From contig KN832870.1 in the NCBI GenBank assembly GCA_000827325.1, forward strand, positions 5,022,001 to 5,086,000: a stretch of 64,000 bases of DNA, read 5' to 3'. The DNA comes from Oidiodendron maius Zn. Lineage: Eukaryota > Ascomycota > Leotiomycetes > Myxotrichaceae. Shown here one piece after another: positions 37,155-47,789 of the stretch. Position 1 is the first letter of the stretch, and each line of letters begins with the position of its first letter. Made by a program: the position numbers and the translations under genes. The notes under the pieces were generated by a model. That model made no database searches and had not been told where the DNA came from. It was given only the letters and a program-made list of their open reading frames with translations.

Positions 37155-38980
37155 TTAGACGCAGAGGCCGCCTAGCAAATTCATCGATCCAACTGTGGGA
37201 TCACATGGATCTGGAGCATATTCGATTTTGAAAAGGCTTCGTTGACCGGTTTCATCTAGCATGTCATAGAACTGCTTCATTGCAGGTCGGCTCTGTCCCA
37301 GGATTGACGGGAAGTGAAGTTCAACAACTTTCACCCCACCCGCCTCAAACCATTCTTTACGCTCAACTAGTTTGAATAGAAGCTTGCTAGCAAAGAAGTG
37401 CTCCATTGATTCAGCTGAAAAGGACGGGGTATTTGGACCTTTGATCTGGAGGACTCGAGACTGACAGCGATCTGCATATTGCTGCGGGCGGCAGGGATCT
37501 CTATTCCATAAAACTCGAATTTGCTGTCCGCGAATAGTTATCCCAAGGCCCGTTCGAGCTCGCCAATAGAAATCATCAGCCGCCTTACGATTTGTGAAGA
37601 CAAGGCGGGCGCCACATCCAGTCCACTTTCCAGGAACTGGATCATGCAGCTGGAACGAAAATACTTTGCCAACAATCACCAAGAACATCTCTTTCAGAGA
37701 TATATCAAATGGAAGGCCGATGACGTGCAAAGCACAGTTGTCACTGGTTGGAGCCATGGCGTTGAATATATGCTCTTGAGTGATGTCACCTTTATAATTT
37801 CCTTCAAGGTCTATGCCGACATGTCGAGCGATGTTGGCTAGGGTTGGGTCAACTTGACGTGGGATGTCAAGCAAAGCGCGAGATGGCTGGAAAGGAACCG
37901 ACAATGAAGTTGATGGTGCTAGGCTTGGAGAACCAACAGGAATATTGCTCTCAGAATGGTCAGTAAAAGGGTCCGCAGTGTTGTCTGCAGCTAAGACAAA
38001 CTTGTCGCGGCATTCGTCATGCTGCATGGCTTGGAGAAGCGAGGCGTTGAGAAACCCACCGCTATAGATCGGTCTCATTGTCGGCACTGAAGATGCGAAT
38101 GATGGAGACGAGTGTCTAACATTCAACGAACCAGACGGAAGCGAATACGGTGCTAGATTATTCTGGTTGGCATGCAGATGTGCCGAAGTTTGATCACGTT
38201 CGAATGGATATGGTGAACGCGGAGGTGTCGGCAGGTATGGAGCGGGCCGACAAAACATACTCTGTGAACGCATATTCGTGAATGGATTCATATGTTGGCT
38301 TGGGGGAAGAATAGTTGGCGCCTGTACACGAGGCTGAGGAAGGGAATGCAACACTGAAGGAGAGACTTCTCGGAGGCGAAGGTGACAATCGGTCTGGTCG
38401 GTTATACCAGCAAGGCTTGAACCTTCCAAGAAGTCCGACAGGGTAGGACGATATCCACTAAGGTTGTGTTTGTCGTCTTCGAGACCGTCATATTTCATGA
38501 GCTGTGGTTTTCTCATGCTCGCTTTAGTCTCCTGCTTCATGCTTGAAAAGAACGGACCATGGCATAATGTCGCAATACTGGATGGGCCTATCATAAGTTA
38601 GCGGTGAGACGAAGAATAAATCGTGGGAGGCCAGATCGTACTGCTCGGCAGGATGGAGGGCAGAGGAATAACCTGGCTGTCGAGATGCAAGAGAAGTTGA
38701 ACAAGATTGTTGACTTCTATCCCTCAGTCAGTAAACTACACCAAGGCTGAATAATGATTTTTCCCACCTTTTGTCTCTTGCTCGATTCTTTTCTCTCCTA
38801 TTCATATCCTATAAGTCTTCTGGAAGCGAATGATGATACTCAACTAGGATGTGTGATGAGAAGAGATGACAATGTTAAGCACTTACTCTCAACTTCATGA
38901 TATTCTATCCATGTATCGCCTGATTTACCAGGCGTGTCACCAACCCATCCGCCAGGAGCCAAGGAGAAAGATCGATCCAT
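37155..38980 (-). CDS. RRM-like protein, tandem paralogue B
   Basis: Minus strand, exons 38980-38887 and 38587-37155, 508 residues. Exon 1 encodes MDRSFSLAPGGWVGDTPGKS and on to YHEVE. The GTAAGT donor is in phase 1, and the acceptor TTATGATAG, preceded by a CTAAC branch site, gives AGC for the split Ser and continues PSSIATLCHGPFF. A Ser/Pro-rich region (residues ~60-230) precedes two RRM-like units: CALHVIGLPFDISLKEMFLV to RGQQIRVLWNRDPC, and SRVLQIKGPNTPSFSAES to FKIEYAPDPCDP. The 299-base intron has stops in the reading frame. The layout is that of paralogue A with a longer disordered part. Function unknown; nucleic-acid or protein binding by the RRM-like folds is inferred. Confidence 0.72.
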
Positions 38981-39903
38981 GGTTTTGGGATCTTCTCGAA
39001 CTGTGTTTGAGGATGAAGTAGTTTGAGTAGATGAAGTAGACGAAGTAGATAAAGGGGTGTGATGTGGTATTTTGTGGTGTGTATCGCGTTATGTATTTGA
39101 TATGTCGTTGTGGACAATGAGGAGGAAGAGATGTTTGTAAGTGTGAAGGGAATATATAGGATAACCGACACCATGTCGCTTTTAGTCGAGGCTCAGCTCG
39201 CCAGCACTGTCGGATAAACATATTCGGAGAAGATTGAAGAACAATAGATGATATGTTCTCAGAACTTAATTATCTCTCCTATTCTGCGAGGACGAATAAT
39301 CCTATTGTCTCAATGAGAGGCAAGCGCAGAACTTAGCTAGAAAGAGCCAAAGTTGAATCACTTATGAACCTCCCTCAACATATCTCTAGAATATTCGCTG
39401 TATTGTGTGGTCCAGTTATAACCGTATATAAGGATTGCTGTTGGTTTCCATGATGCCGGGTCTCTGATTTATGACTTATCGTCGTTCGGGGCTACCCCTT
39501 TTCTACCCTCGCTTAACCAAGCGATCACGTGGTAGTACAGAACGGTGGCAGCTCGATGGGACGAGGTACCATTTAATTTACTCATCAGACAAAGGTTCTC
39601 GGACACAAATTTCTTATTCTAGGGCCTTGAATAGAGGCCGAATGGCTGCGTCTGGTTGCTTCGTTGAGAAACTCGAACTTGTTTCGGATTTATCCAGCCA
39701 AGACGCCCTTGTCTGTGCCATTCTCAGTAAATTAGACATCTTCGAAATTGATATGGCGAGAAAGAATAGTACGGACTGCGGTCGTTAATAAAGAACGAAT
39801 ATAACCAAATGCCCTGAAGCTATATTATTCGGCAGATAATCGGAACCCTGATCTTAGGCCGTCCAGGCACACGCAATGTGTACGACCTAGGACGAAAGAC
39901 CAC
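38981..39903. other. Upstream region of paralogue B and helicase 3' flank
   Basis: About 920 bases. The stretch next to 38980 is rich in GAAGTAGA/GTAGATGAAGTAG repeats (purine-rich on the plus strand, so pyrimidine-rich on the coding strand), a common fungal leader composition. No gene supported. Confidence 0.4.
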
Positions 39904-42900
39904 TCACTCAGTAGATTCCTCTTTAATCCTGACCTGTCTATTAATCACCAACTCCTCAACCTGCGTGCCTAGCCTGGGCAATACCTCCTGCGCCAAAACC
40001 ACTGTTTCAATACCTGAAGGGCTAGCATCTTCAGGGCCCATAGGTAGAGCATCAATATCAATATTCATCCCCAGCAAACTCTTCAGTATAACTTCGCTAC
40101 CTGCTTTACTCATGACCTCGTTTGATTCTTTGCATAGCTCGCTCGCAACGCACTCAACACAACCTCCGTCACAGAAGCATGCTTCCACTCTCCTCAACGC
40201 CTGCGTCAAAAGCAAATCAACAAACTCAAAGGCTTTGTTTGAGATTCCGGTGCCGCCACCGCCACCTCTTGCATCGTAGAATGTTAATCGCGCCGGGCGT
40301 TTGCGAGATGTTTCCTTTTTGGCGAATTCTTTTAGGCCAGCCTTACATTCCGTGCGTACATCTCCAGGAATGCTGATGACAAAGTTTGGCATTAGGCTCA
40401 AGACTGCATGCTCTGCAGCATGAATGGCGCCTGCTACGTTGAGACGACGCCGTTGAAGAATATCAAGTGCAGATTTGGGAACATCCAACCACATCCCTTT
40501 GCTGAGGATGACTACGGGCGGGTTGTTTACTTGCACGGCATCAAGAATTCGACCCTTTTTATCGACTTTAAAGAACCCAAAGACAACCATCGTGACTTTA
40601 ATAGTGCCATAAAAGGCTCGGCTGAGAGAGTTTGGAATTCGCCGGATGGCTTCTGTTTCAATTGGATCTATATCAGTAAAGTCGCGCTGTGTGGTGGTCC
40701 AGTCCACGCGAACTCGTTCAACCCTGGCCAGCTTTCGATCCGGGTTAAACTCTTTAACCAGGTACGAATTGCCTTGATGTAGAAATATGCCACCATCATA
40801 TAGCGTAAAGAACGCTCTTGATGCTTCGAGATCCTCTAGGACAATGTTCCTGCCGTGAGTGATATCAATTATCGCGAAATGCTCCTCTTCAGTGTCGCGG
40901 ATGGACACAAATTTTGAAGGCATGGGTCGAAAGCGCTCATTGCAGTGGTAGAATCCGAGGTCATCTTTAACTAATCTCTCCTCTGCTATGTCTTTCAAGC
41001 TTTTGCCAAAATAAATTTCATCTTCATAGGGGCGGATTGGCATTTCGTATGCAGCACACTGAATATGGCCTTCTAAAACCAACATATTCTGAAGGTCCAC
41101 TTGCAGTTCACAGTTGGGTTTCGTGAAGATTTCATCAGGGTTATTCATGTAATACTGGTCAGTGGGGAATGCATCTCCAAGAAGAACAGATAGTGAATCT
41201 TTGTTCCGGCGCCCAGCACGTCCGCTTTGTTGGCGTAGATTCGCAATCGTGTAGGGAAATCCGACAGTAATGACAGCATCAAGAGAGCCAATATCGATAC
41301 CCAATTCGAGAGCCGTAGTCGCAATAATACCCATTAGCTTCCCCTCGAACATCTCACTCTCTATTTGTCTCCTATCTTGGGCCGTGTATCCACCTCGATA
41401 GCCCATAATCCGACCTATAACTTCTGATCTGTCCAAGGTTGTAAGTTCATGTTTTACAGCTGCGACAAGAGCTTCGCAGCCGGTTCTGATTCTGCAGAAA
41501 GCAATAACTCGGACCCCTCTTAAGATTAACTGGCAAAATAGTCTTGCTGCCTCCGCCATTGCATTGCCACGTCCACTACTTGGATCCCCAGGATCTTTAA
41601 AAGGCGTGTTCCAGCACAAAAACTCTTTTCTACCTGACGGCGATCCGTCGAAATCTGTGAGTCGGACACTATCAATCCCAAAAATGGTCTTGAAATGCTC
41701 CTCAGGGTTGGCAACAGTGGCAGAGCATGATATAAATTTAACATGCCGGTTTCCCACTGCTGCACATATCCTCCTCAGTCTTCGCATGATCAGGGCAACG
41801 TGTGATCCAAAGAGGCCATTGTAGACATGGATTTCGTCTACAACAACGTACTTCAGATTCTTTAAGAACATTCTCCACCGTTCCTCCTGAGGAAGAATGG
41901 TGATGTGAAGTATATCGGGGTTTGTGAAGATTATTCTACCTTCCTCGCGTATCGAATTTCTCTCTGCCATTGGTGTGTCTCCATCGAAGGTCTCAACGAT
42001 CGTGTCTTGCAGGCCAGTCATAAATCTCATCATTTCCTTCAAGCTCCTCCTTTGATCTTGAGCAAGAGCTTTTGTAGGAAATATGTACATAGCTCTTGCA
42101 TTAGGATCTCTCTCCAGCTCGTATAAAACTGGAATCTGATAAATTAAAGATTTCCCTGAACTTGTGGAGGTGGCAACAACAACATGGTGACCATCGTGTA
42201 AATTATTGATTGCTTCAGCTTGATGCGAGTAGAACTGAGTAATATTCTTTGTGTTGTACAGTGCATTAACTAAATCTTGGCTCAGGCGGAAGTTCAAGTC
42301 TCCATATATCGGTTCCTGAGGATCAAACACTCGATGACCATCAGATACGATCTGTCCGGTGTACCACTCATGGTCCATGAGCTCTTTTATGATATCGGAA
42401 ATCGATTTTCGTTCCTTCGGGATGCTCTTGGGCAAGGTACTGAGATCTGGCCTGGGTGTAGTACATCCCGATGAGGCTGGCACTGGGATATATGGCTCGG
42501 CCTCTGTCTCCAAGATTTCGTCCGGATCCAGCCCCTTAGCATGGCATCGATTCAGGAATTCATTAATTGCGCTTCCGAATTTCGCGTTTCGCTTTTCTAT
42601 CAGCCCCATCATCTGCTTCTGACTATAAACGGGCATCGTCAAATCGTCGTCTCTCAGTCTTCTTTTTGGCTTTACAGCCTCTCCCGTTGTTTTACTCTGT
42701 ACTTCTCTTTTCAAGTCGCCGTCAACAAATTCGAACAGGAGTACTTCTTTCCCGTCTCCTATAGCTCCGCCCTCATGGCCCAGTCCCTCACTGCCAGTAA
42801 TGCCTCCTACCGAAGCGTCTGGTGCCAGACCAGCCGCTTGCCAGCGTTTTGACCATGCTGGTTTGAATGTATCATCCCTCTCACTTCCACGTACATCGAC

Positions 42901-43383
42901 CTGCAACATAGCCTCGTCAACATACTGAAATCGTATCCCTCCTGGGCGTAGTGATACAATTTTTGCGACATCCTCAATGCTAAGGTCCCTCTTTATATGC
43001 CCCTCTACCGCACCCCTTATTGTATCAAATGTGGTGGCAAGGTGTTTGCGAGTGCAGCAAAACGTAAAGACCAGATTCAGTGCTCGGTGTGTCTTCTCAA
43101 GCTGCTGGATGGAAGCTGGCCACGGAATATCGCTGGCGGCCGGATTTGGCAGACCTGGAGCATTTCGCGAGAAAGTAGGAGTTGATTTGCTTCCAGATAC
43201 TCGGTGAGGTTTTGATCCACCATCGTGGGTCTTCGTTGGAACTGTTATGGTAGCCGTAATCGCAGTCTTGTCATGCTGATTCTGGGGATTTGGGGCGAGA
43301 CCCGCAACTGGAAGAGGTTTTGCCCCATCCTCCCACATTCGTTTGCGCTTCTTGACTGTATTATCAGATAGTATAGATGACAT
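39904..43383 (-). CDS. hrq1: Hrq1-type ATP-dependent 3'-5' DNA helicase
   Basis: Minus strand, single exon, 1159 residues. Superfamily 2 helicase: Walker A TSTSSGKS (~405-412), motif Ia PTKALAQDQ, DEIH box (~516-519), motif III SCSATVANP, and the motif V/VI region TTALELGIDIGSLDAVI with QQSGRAGRRNKDS. The C-terminal part carries the four-cysteine CFCDGGCVECVASELC zinc site of the MrfA/Hrq1 (DUF1998) family. The N-terminal ~90 residues are disordered. Hrq1, the fungal RecQ4-like helicase, works in nuclear interstrand crosslink repair and telomere maintenance. The DEIH (not DEAH) box and zinc site set it apart from other RecQ proteins. Confidence 0.93.
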   Translation of the reverse strand: MSSILSDNTVKKRKRMWEDGAKPLPVAGLAPNPQNQHDKTAITATITVPTKTHDGGSKPHRVSGSKSTPTFSRNAPGLPNPAASDIPWPASIQQLEKTHRALNLVFTFCCTRKHLATTFDTIRGAVEGHIKRDLSIEDVAKIVSLRPGGIRFQYVDEAMLQVDVRGSERDDTFKPAWSKRWQAAGLAPDASVGGITGSEGLGHEGGAIGDGKEVLLFEFVDGDLKREVQSKTTGEAVKPKRRLRDDDLTMPVYSQKQMMGLIEKRNAKFGSAINEFLNRCHAKGLDPDEILETEAEPYIPVPASSGCTTPRPDLSTLPKSIPKERKSISDIIKELMDHEWYTGQIVSDGHRVFDPQEPIYGDLNFRLSQDLVNALYNTKNITQFYSHQAEAINNLHDGHHVVVATSTSSGKSLIYQIPVLYELERDPNARAMYIFPTKALAQDQRRSLKEMMRFMTGLQDTIVETFDGDTPMAERNSIREEGRIIFTNPDILHITILPQEERWRMFLKNLKYVVVDEIHVYNGLFGSHVALIMRRLRRICAAVGNRHVKFISCSATVANPEEHFKTIFGIDSVRLTDFDGSPSGRKEFLCWNTPFKDPGDPSSGRGNAMAEAARLFCQLILRGVRVIAFCRIRTGCEALVAAVKHELTTLDRSEVIGRIMGYRGGYTAQDRRQIESEMFEGKLMGIIATTALELGIDIGSLDAVITVGFPYTIANLRQQSGRAGRRNKDSLSVLLGDAFPTDQYYMNNPDEIFTKPNCELQVDLQNMLVLEGHIQCAAYEMPIRPYEDEIYFGKSLKDIAEERLVKDDLGFYHCNERFRPMPSKFVSIRDTEEEHFAIIDITHGRNIVLEDLEASRAFFTLYDGGIFLHQGNSYLVKEFNPDRKLARVERVRVDWTTTQRDFTDIDPIETEAIRRIPNSLSRAFYGTIKVTMVVFGFFKVDKKGRILDAVQVNNPPVVILSKGMWLDVPKSALDILQRRRLNVAGAIHAAEHAVLSLMPNFVISIPGDVRTECKAGLKEFAKKETSRKRPARLTFYDARGGGGGTGISNKAFEFVDLLLTQALRRVEACFCDGGCVECVASELCKESNEVMSKAGSEVILKSLLGMNIDIDALPMGPEDASPSGIETVVLAQEVLPRLGTQVEELVINRQVRIKEESTE

Positions 43384-43859
43384 GCCTGTTGCTTCCTTTT
43401 GAGGTGCAATGCCTACATTTATCGCATTTCAATCATGGGATGGTGTTGGGAATGTTCGGGTGAGGTTCGTCACGATAGCGCCATTGAAACGCGAAGCAAC
43501 GGCACGTGCTCACGTGATTGTATGAGATGTAACTTAGTAGGTGATGAAGTTGAAAACCTCGTTTGATAGGCACGTTTGTTACATTAAATGGCCTCTACTT
43601 TTGTAATTCTAGGTATCTTATGCATTCGAATAGCATGCCTATGGGTACACCAGAAAGCCCATCACTAAGAGAATCGGTCCCTGCTATAACCCACCTCGCT
43701 ATGCTGGTATGCCAAACTCCTAACCCACGACCAGGACAGTTCGATTGTCCGCCCTCCTTAAAAGAGACATCAAGGCCAGTGTATATCTACGACAAAGGAA
43801 ATTGATGCGTTGATTCAAGTACCGCGATACGGACCCGTATTGGATCTCTCATTAGATTC
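43384..43859. promoter_or_regulatory. hrq1 upstream region with paired E-boxes
   Basis: 476 bases between hrq1 and the end of the Ran-binding gene. Two CACGTG palindromes lie 8 bases apart start to start (43503-43508 and 43511-43516), about 120 bases before the hrq1 ATG. Paired spacing suggests cooperative binding by bHLH-type factors, which is inference. Confidence 0.4.
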
Positions 43860-45649
43860 TCAAAGCTCATGCTGGATAGAATCGATCTCGGATCGGAATA
43901 GTTTGAAATTGGCCTCAGACATCTAAGAAATGTCAGTAAGAAAATATATTTCTCGCTTGGAGGGTAGTACCTTGAGTAACATATTAATCGGTTTCGGTTC
44001 CTTTTCTCCCTCAAACGCGGTGAATAGGATTTGTGCTCCGCTGGTCGATGGCTTGTCCTTGAATTCCATTGCCTTGACCAGAATGGTATTGAGTATAACA
44101 CGGTGGGTATTTTCTTGGCGCATAATGAGGCGTGGAACTTTGGGGACCTTGATATCTCCTTCCTCCTCATCCTCAAGACCTGATACATCAAATGACCCCG
44201 GGATCGGAGCCCCATTTTCATCAAAAGTGGCACAGCACTCGGGTACATTGACTTTTAGAGTTCCCACACCACGCTCTTTCCACCCCTTTTCTTTGGAATC
44301 GAGTGCAAATAGCTTAGCCCGTATCTGCAACAGAGTTGCCTCGCCCGATTCACCGTCTTCGACGTGAGCTACAGTTTTGTTAATATTAATCTCGCTAATG
44401 CTGATATCTGACTTACTCTTGAATACTTTCAACTTCTTCTTGTCCTCTGGAGCCTTCGTGCTATCTTCTTCCCCCCCCTCTGTTGGTTCTTCGCTGTCTT
44501 CGTCATCCCCATCGTCATCCTCATCACTCTCTGGAGCACCAAATGCTTTCGCTGCTTTGGCAGGCGCTACATCACCTTTCCCTGGAGGTGCGGCAAAACT
44601 GGAGAGCTTTGGGCCTGAACCTCCGGCAAATCCATTGCCTAGTGCAGAGCCAAATGCACCCCCACTACTGAGAGCGCCAAACCCAGACGTAGAAGCCCCA
44701 GACCCAAAAGAAAATCCCGTTGATGGCTTCGCTGTACCTGTGGCAAGTGCACCAGTGGTAGCAGCGCTTGAATTTGGTTGGGTTGCACCTGCCAAGGCCC
44801 CAAATCCGGATTGAGCTGGCTGCGTACTTCCCCCGAATACACTTAGCTTGGATGCGCCAATTGTGCCAAATGGTGAGGTAGCTGACGAAGAGAGAGCTCC
44901 AAAGCCAGAGTTCATGAATGCGGAGGATGACGTTTGCGGTTTATCACTAAGGCCACTGCCAAATACATGCTTTGTTCCCGTTGATAAGTCCCTTGACGCT
45001 CCAGAATCTTCGGGTGCCATCTTGGGATCTAATGAAGTGCTAACTGGAGTATCCTAGCAGTTTATTAGCTCCCCCTCTCGACTTTGTACGCATCAGTAAT
45101 CCAACTAACCTTTGCTATGCCAGCCTCTTTTGCAGCCGCTGCTGTCTCTTCTGATGCATCTCGAGGTCGCTTCTTCTCTGGTTCGGATCTGCTAGTTCGA
45201 CTGATACTCACAGTGCCGCTAGCGGTTGCCAAACCATTCTCACCAGTCTGTACTTCTTCCGTGTCTCGCATGTCGTCTTCGAAATCACGGCCGCGCTTCT
45301 TCTTCGGAGATGACAACCTCTCTTTCAGCTCGTCGTGTTCTGGCGTGTTGTTCCGTACATGCTCGCCCATTTCTTTGTCGCCTCCTAGCGGCGCAGAGCC
45401 TGGTTCAGACCGCCTTTGCTCTGCAGTTGTTGGATTAACTCTGTCTGAGATCGTTGTGTGCCTCAGCTCCTCGCTTGCAGCCATTGTAGCGGCATCGTCA
45501 GTGTCTGTAGGGGTTTGAATGTCGTCCTCGGCAGTAGATCTAGCTGGCAAGTCATGATTGGCGGCCGTGCTGTCAACTGAGTGACTGGCGGAGTCGGTCT
45601 GATTGGGGCGGGGGTTTGGGATAGCATCTGTGGCGATGGTAGTCGACAT
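43860..45649 (-). CDS. Ran-binding FG-repeat protein (Hba1/Yrb2/Nup50-like)
   Basis: Minus strand, exons 45649-45110, 45053-43971 and 43922-43860, 561 residues. The N-terminus is disordered with basic bipartite patches (SPKKKRGRDFED, EPEKKRPRD). A central region carries repeated FG motifs (SGFGALSS, SPFGTIG, SGFGALAG, FGSALGNG), then an acidic Asp/Glu tract and a C-terminal RanBP1 domain with GWKERGVGTLKVNV. The last exon, joined after PINMLLK, gives MSEANFKLFRSEID, which completes the domain helix. FG repeats plus a Ran-binding domain are the hallmark of Yrb2/Hba1, cofactors of Crm1 export. Nup2 is the alternative. Confidence 0.88.
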
Positions 45650-46640
45650 GATTGAGGGTGTTGTTTGATAATCATCAAAGAGAAGAGAAGAAGAGTTGCT
45701 TTGTTGTGCCCCTCGTCAAACTTGCGCGTCGATGATTTACTCTGGTTGTCGGAGTTAACAGGCGGTCCGCTCAAGGCTATAGTGCGCTAGGTCTAAAAGG
45801 GGATAGATTTATCACCAAACATAACATCTCCCATCTGCCTGCTTGCCTACAAATATGTATATTGGTATATTGAAAGACATATTTTCATCTCGCTTCATCG
45901 CCTTGCATTATAGGCAATTGAGGCTACCTTGACTTCTTTACACATACAACCTCCTGGGGGAGTTTGTAGCTCCGGTCTAGCCATAGCCTTGTCACTTCCT
46001 CAGCCTTGCGAGCCATCGCATGTATCCACGACGAGAATCTCGGCGTAATTCCAGTGCTGCCGTCAGCTTAAAGATTAAACAGCTCTGTTAACTTAGAAAA
46101 GATACACTATAGGTTATGATACGGGATACAGAGAATAGCTCACGGTCCTCAAGCCGTGGTCTAAACGGAATATATTCGAGGGGTAGGACAATGGCCGCAC
46201 GTCATGAATATTTGTCTACGTGAAATAGACCAGCATATGGAGATTCAATGTCACCGATTTTAGAGAATCCATTAACTCTCATTGAAACTTATTACAGCTG
46301 TATTTTAAAGCGTCGGGTGGACCGACAAGAGCTTTTCAGGGGCAGAGTCATTTTTTTACCATAAATTTTAGATGCACAGTATTCGGATCTCTAAAGCAAT
46401 TTTAAGCAGATAACTAATTTCAAATAAGGACAGTTGTGTGCAGTATTGCAGGCTCCACCGACTTTTCTTGTGAAGGCATACATTCAAAATGGGCAACAGG
46501 TATAATATTCCTCCACAGACACTTCAATTCCACTGATTTCTGTGTATAAACACTCAGCTCATCTTTGCCTTACATCATCTGCTTCTCACTCAGAACTCCT
46601 TTAATATTTCCAACATCCAACTACTCGTCCACACAGATAA

Positions 46641-46790
46641 GAACCCTCATCCCAACTCGATGCTTCAAAATCTCAACGCCTCTTTCACTTCCGTGGGTTA
46701 TCCGACCTCTTCTCTACTTCTACAATTGAACTGCGAAGGATTCATAGACAATATGGCCCATTAAAAATCAACGCAACCTCTTCAACTACA
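46641..46790 (+). pseudogene. Possible cytochrome P450 N-terminal remnant
   Basis: A plus-strand frame reads LSDLFSTSTIELRRIHRQYG and then PLKIN. This resembles the N-terminal LRRIHEKYGPVVRINP landmark of fungal P450s. Upstream the frame is closed by a stop just before 46641 with no ATG, and no heme-binding FxxGxRxCxG motif follows anywhere downstream, so nothing intact remains. The match covers only about 25 residues and could be chance. Confidence 0.25.
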
Positions 46791-47539
46791 GTGAGGGCTT
46801 CAATACCTCCCAAAACATACCACCAAGCTCACCACCTTACACTTTTTCCTTTCCAACCCCTACCCAGGCGCAACGAAGGATTTAGGGAGAGAGAGCGATG
46901 TGCCGAATGATGGCTGGAATATCCTTATCCACGGATTTATGGGATCCTTTAAACGCAGAGATGGAAAGGAAGTTCTGAGAGAAAGGGGCGAGCTCTGGGG
47001 AGTACTTACGGGACTTGTAGTGGTTTCATAAAAGCCTGGAAGGTGATGAGTACACGTGTTCTGGATTACTGGGCGCCTGGTGCCCGAGCTTATGGGACAT
47101 GATTCTTCTAAGTAGCCTTTGAGCTTGTTCGATTGTCGAGGGCATTCTTGACGATCTCCGTACATGTGCGCATGCCAATCTTGCTGGAATGGGCGGGCAC
47201 GGTGACCGCTCCTAACTCGCCTGCCGCAGAATCCTAGTCGTAGTCTAGAGCCGGTTGTTCGAGGAAGGTATCTGCTAAGGCTTCAATATTGTCGGCCGTG
47301 TTCTTGATACGTTGTTGAAAATGGTATAACGACAACAACGGATGGTTGTGTGGAGATGATAGAGAGAGATGGTGTCTGACCTACAAAATCGGGTCTTCAA
47401 TGACGACATACGGATTAAGAATCGAGCGCGATTTGAATATAATCCGCAAGCAAGACTGCTACCACTAAGATCTTTGAGATCCAATCAGGCTATAGGTAGC
47501 TCGCCACTGTCGTCGGCCGAAATAGCCAGCTTGAGGTTC

Positions 47540-47600
47540 ACAACGGAAATCTAGCAACAACGGAAATTTAGCAACAACGGAAATCTAGCAACAACATAAA
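47540..47600. repeat. Short tandem repeat, 17-base unit
   Basis: Unit CAACGGAAATCTAGCAA repeated about three and a half times with single-base changes (TTTAGC in the second copy). It lies in non-coding DNA. Confidence 0.85.
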
Positions 47601-47789
47601 TCCAGGAGTGGTCTCAATCTGTCCCTGGCGTGCCTCCATCTGTCTGATGACTTGTCCTTGACTTCCTTATGGAGGGGTGAAAGGGAAATGAAGAGAAGGG
47701 AGAGGGGAAATGAGTCACCTCTCGAGAAATGGGCGGCATGACTGAATGAAGAAGTCGCGAGAAACAGAAAGCATTGCTGAATGAGGAAG

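Larger units (their letters stand above)
45650..47789. other. Gene-poor interval
   Basis: About 2.1 kb. It contains the promoter of the Ran-binding gene, a TATAAA followed by a pyrimidine-rich leader-like stretch (46540-46660, plus strand), the P450-like piece listed below, and one short tandem repeat. No intact gene seen. Confidence 0.5.

Noticed and set aside
44377-44814. Long plus-strand frame rich in Ser/Pro/Leu
   Set aside because: It is the antisense shadow of the FG-repeat and acidic region of the Ran-binding protein.
47540-47600. Possible CRISPR-like array
   Set aside because: The 17-base units are directly adjacent with no spacers, in a eukaryotic genome; a plain tandem repeat.
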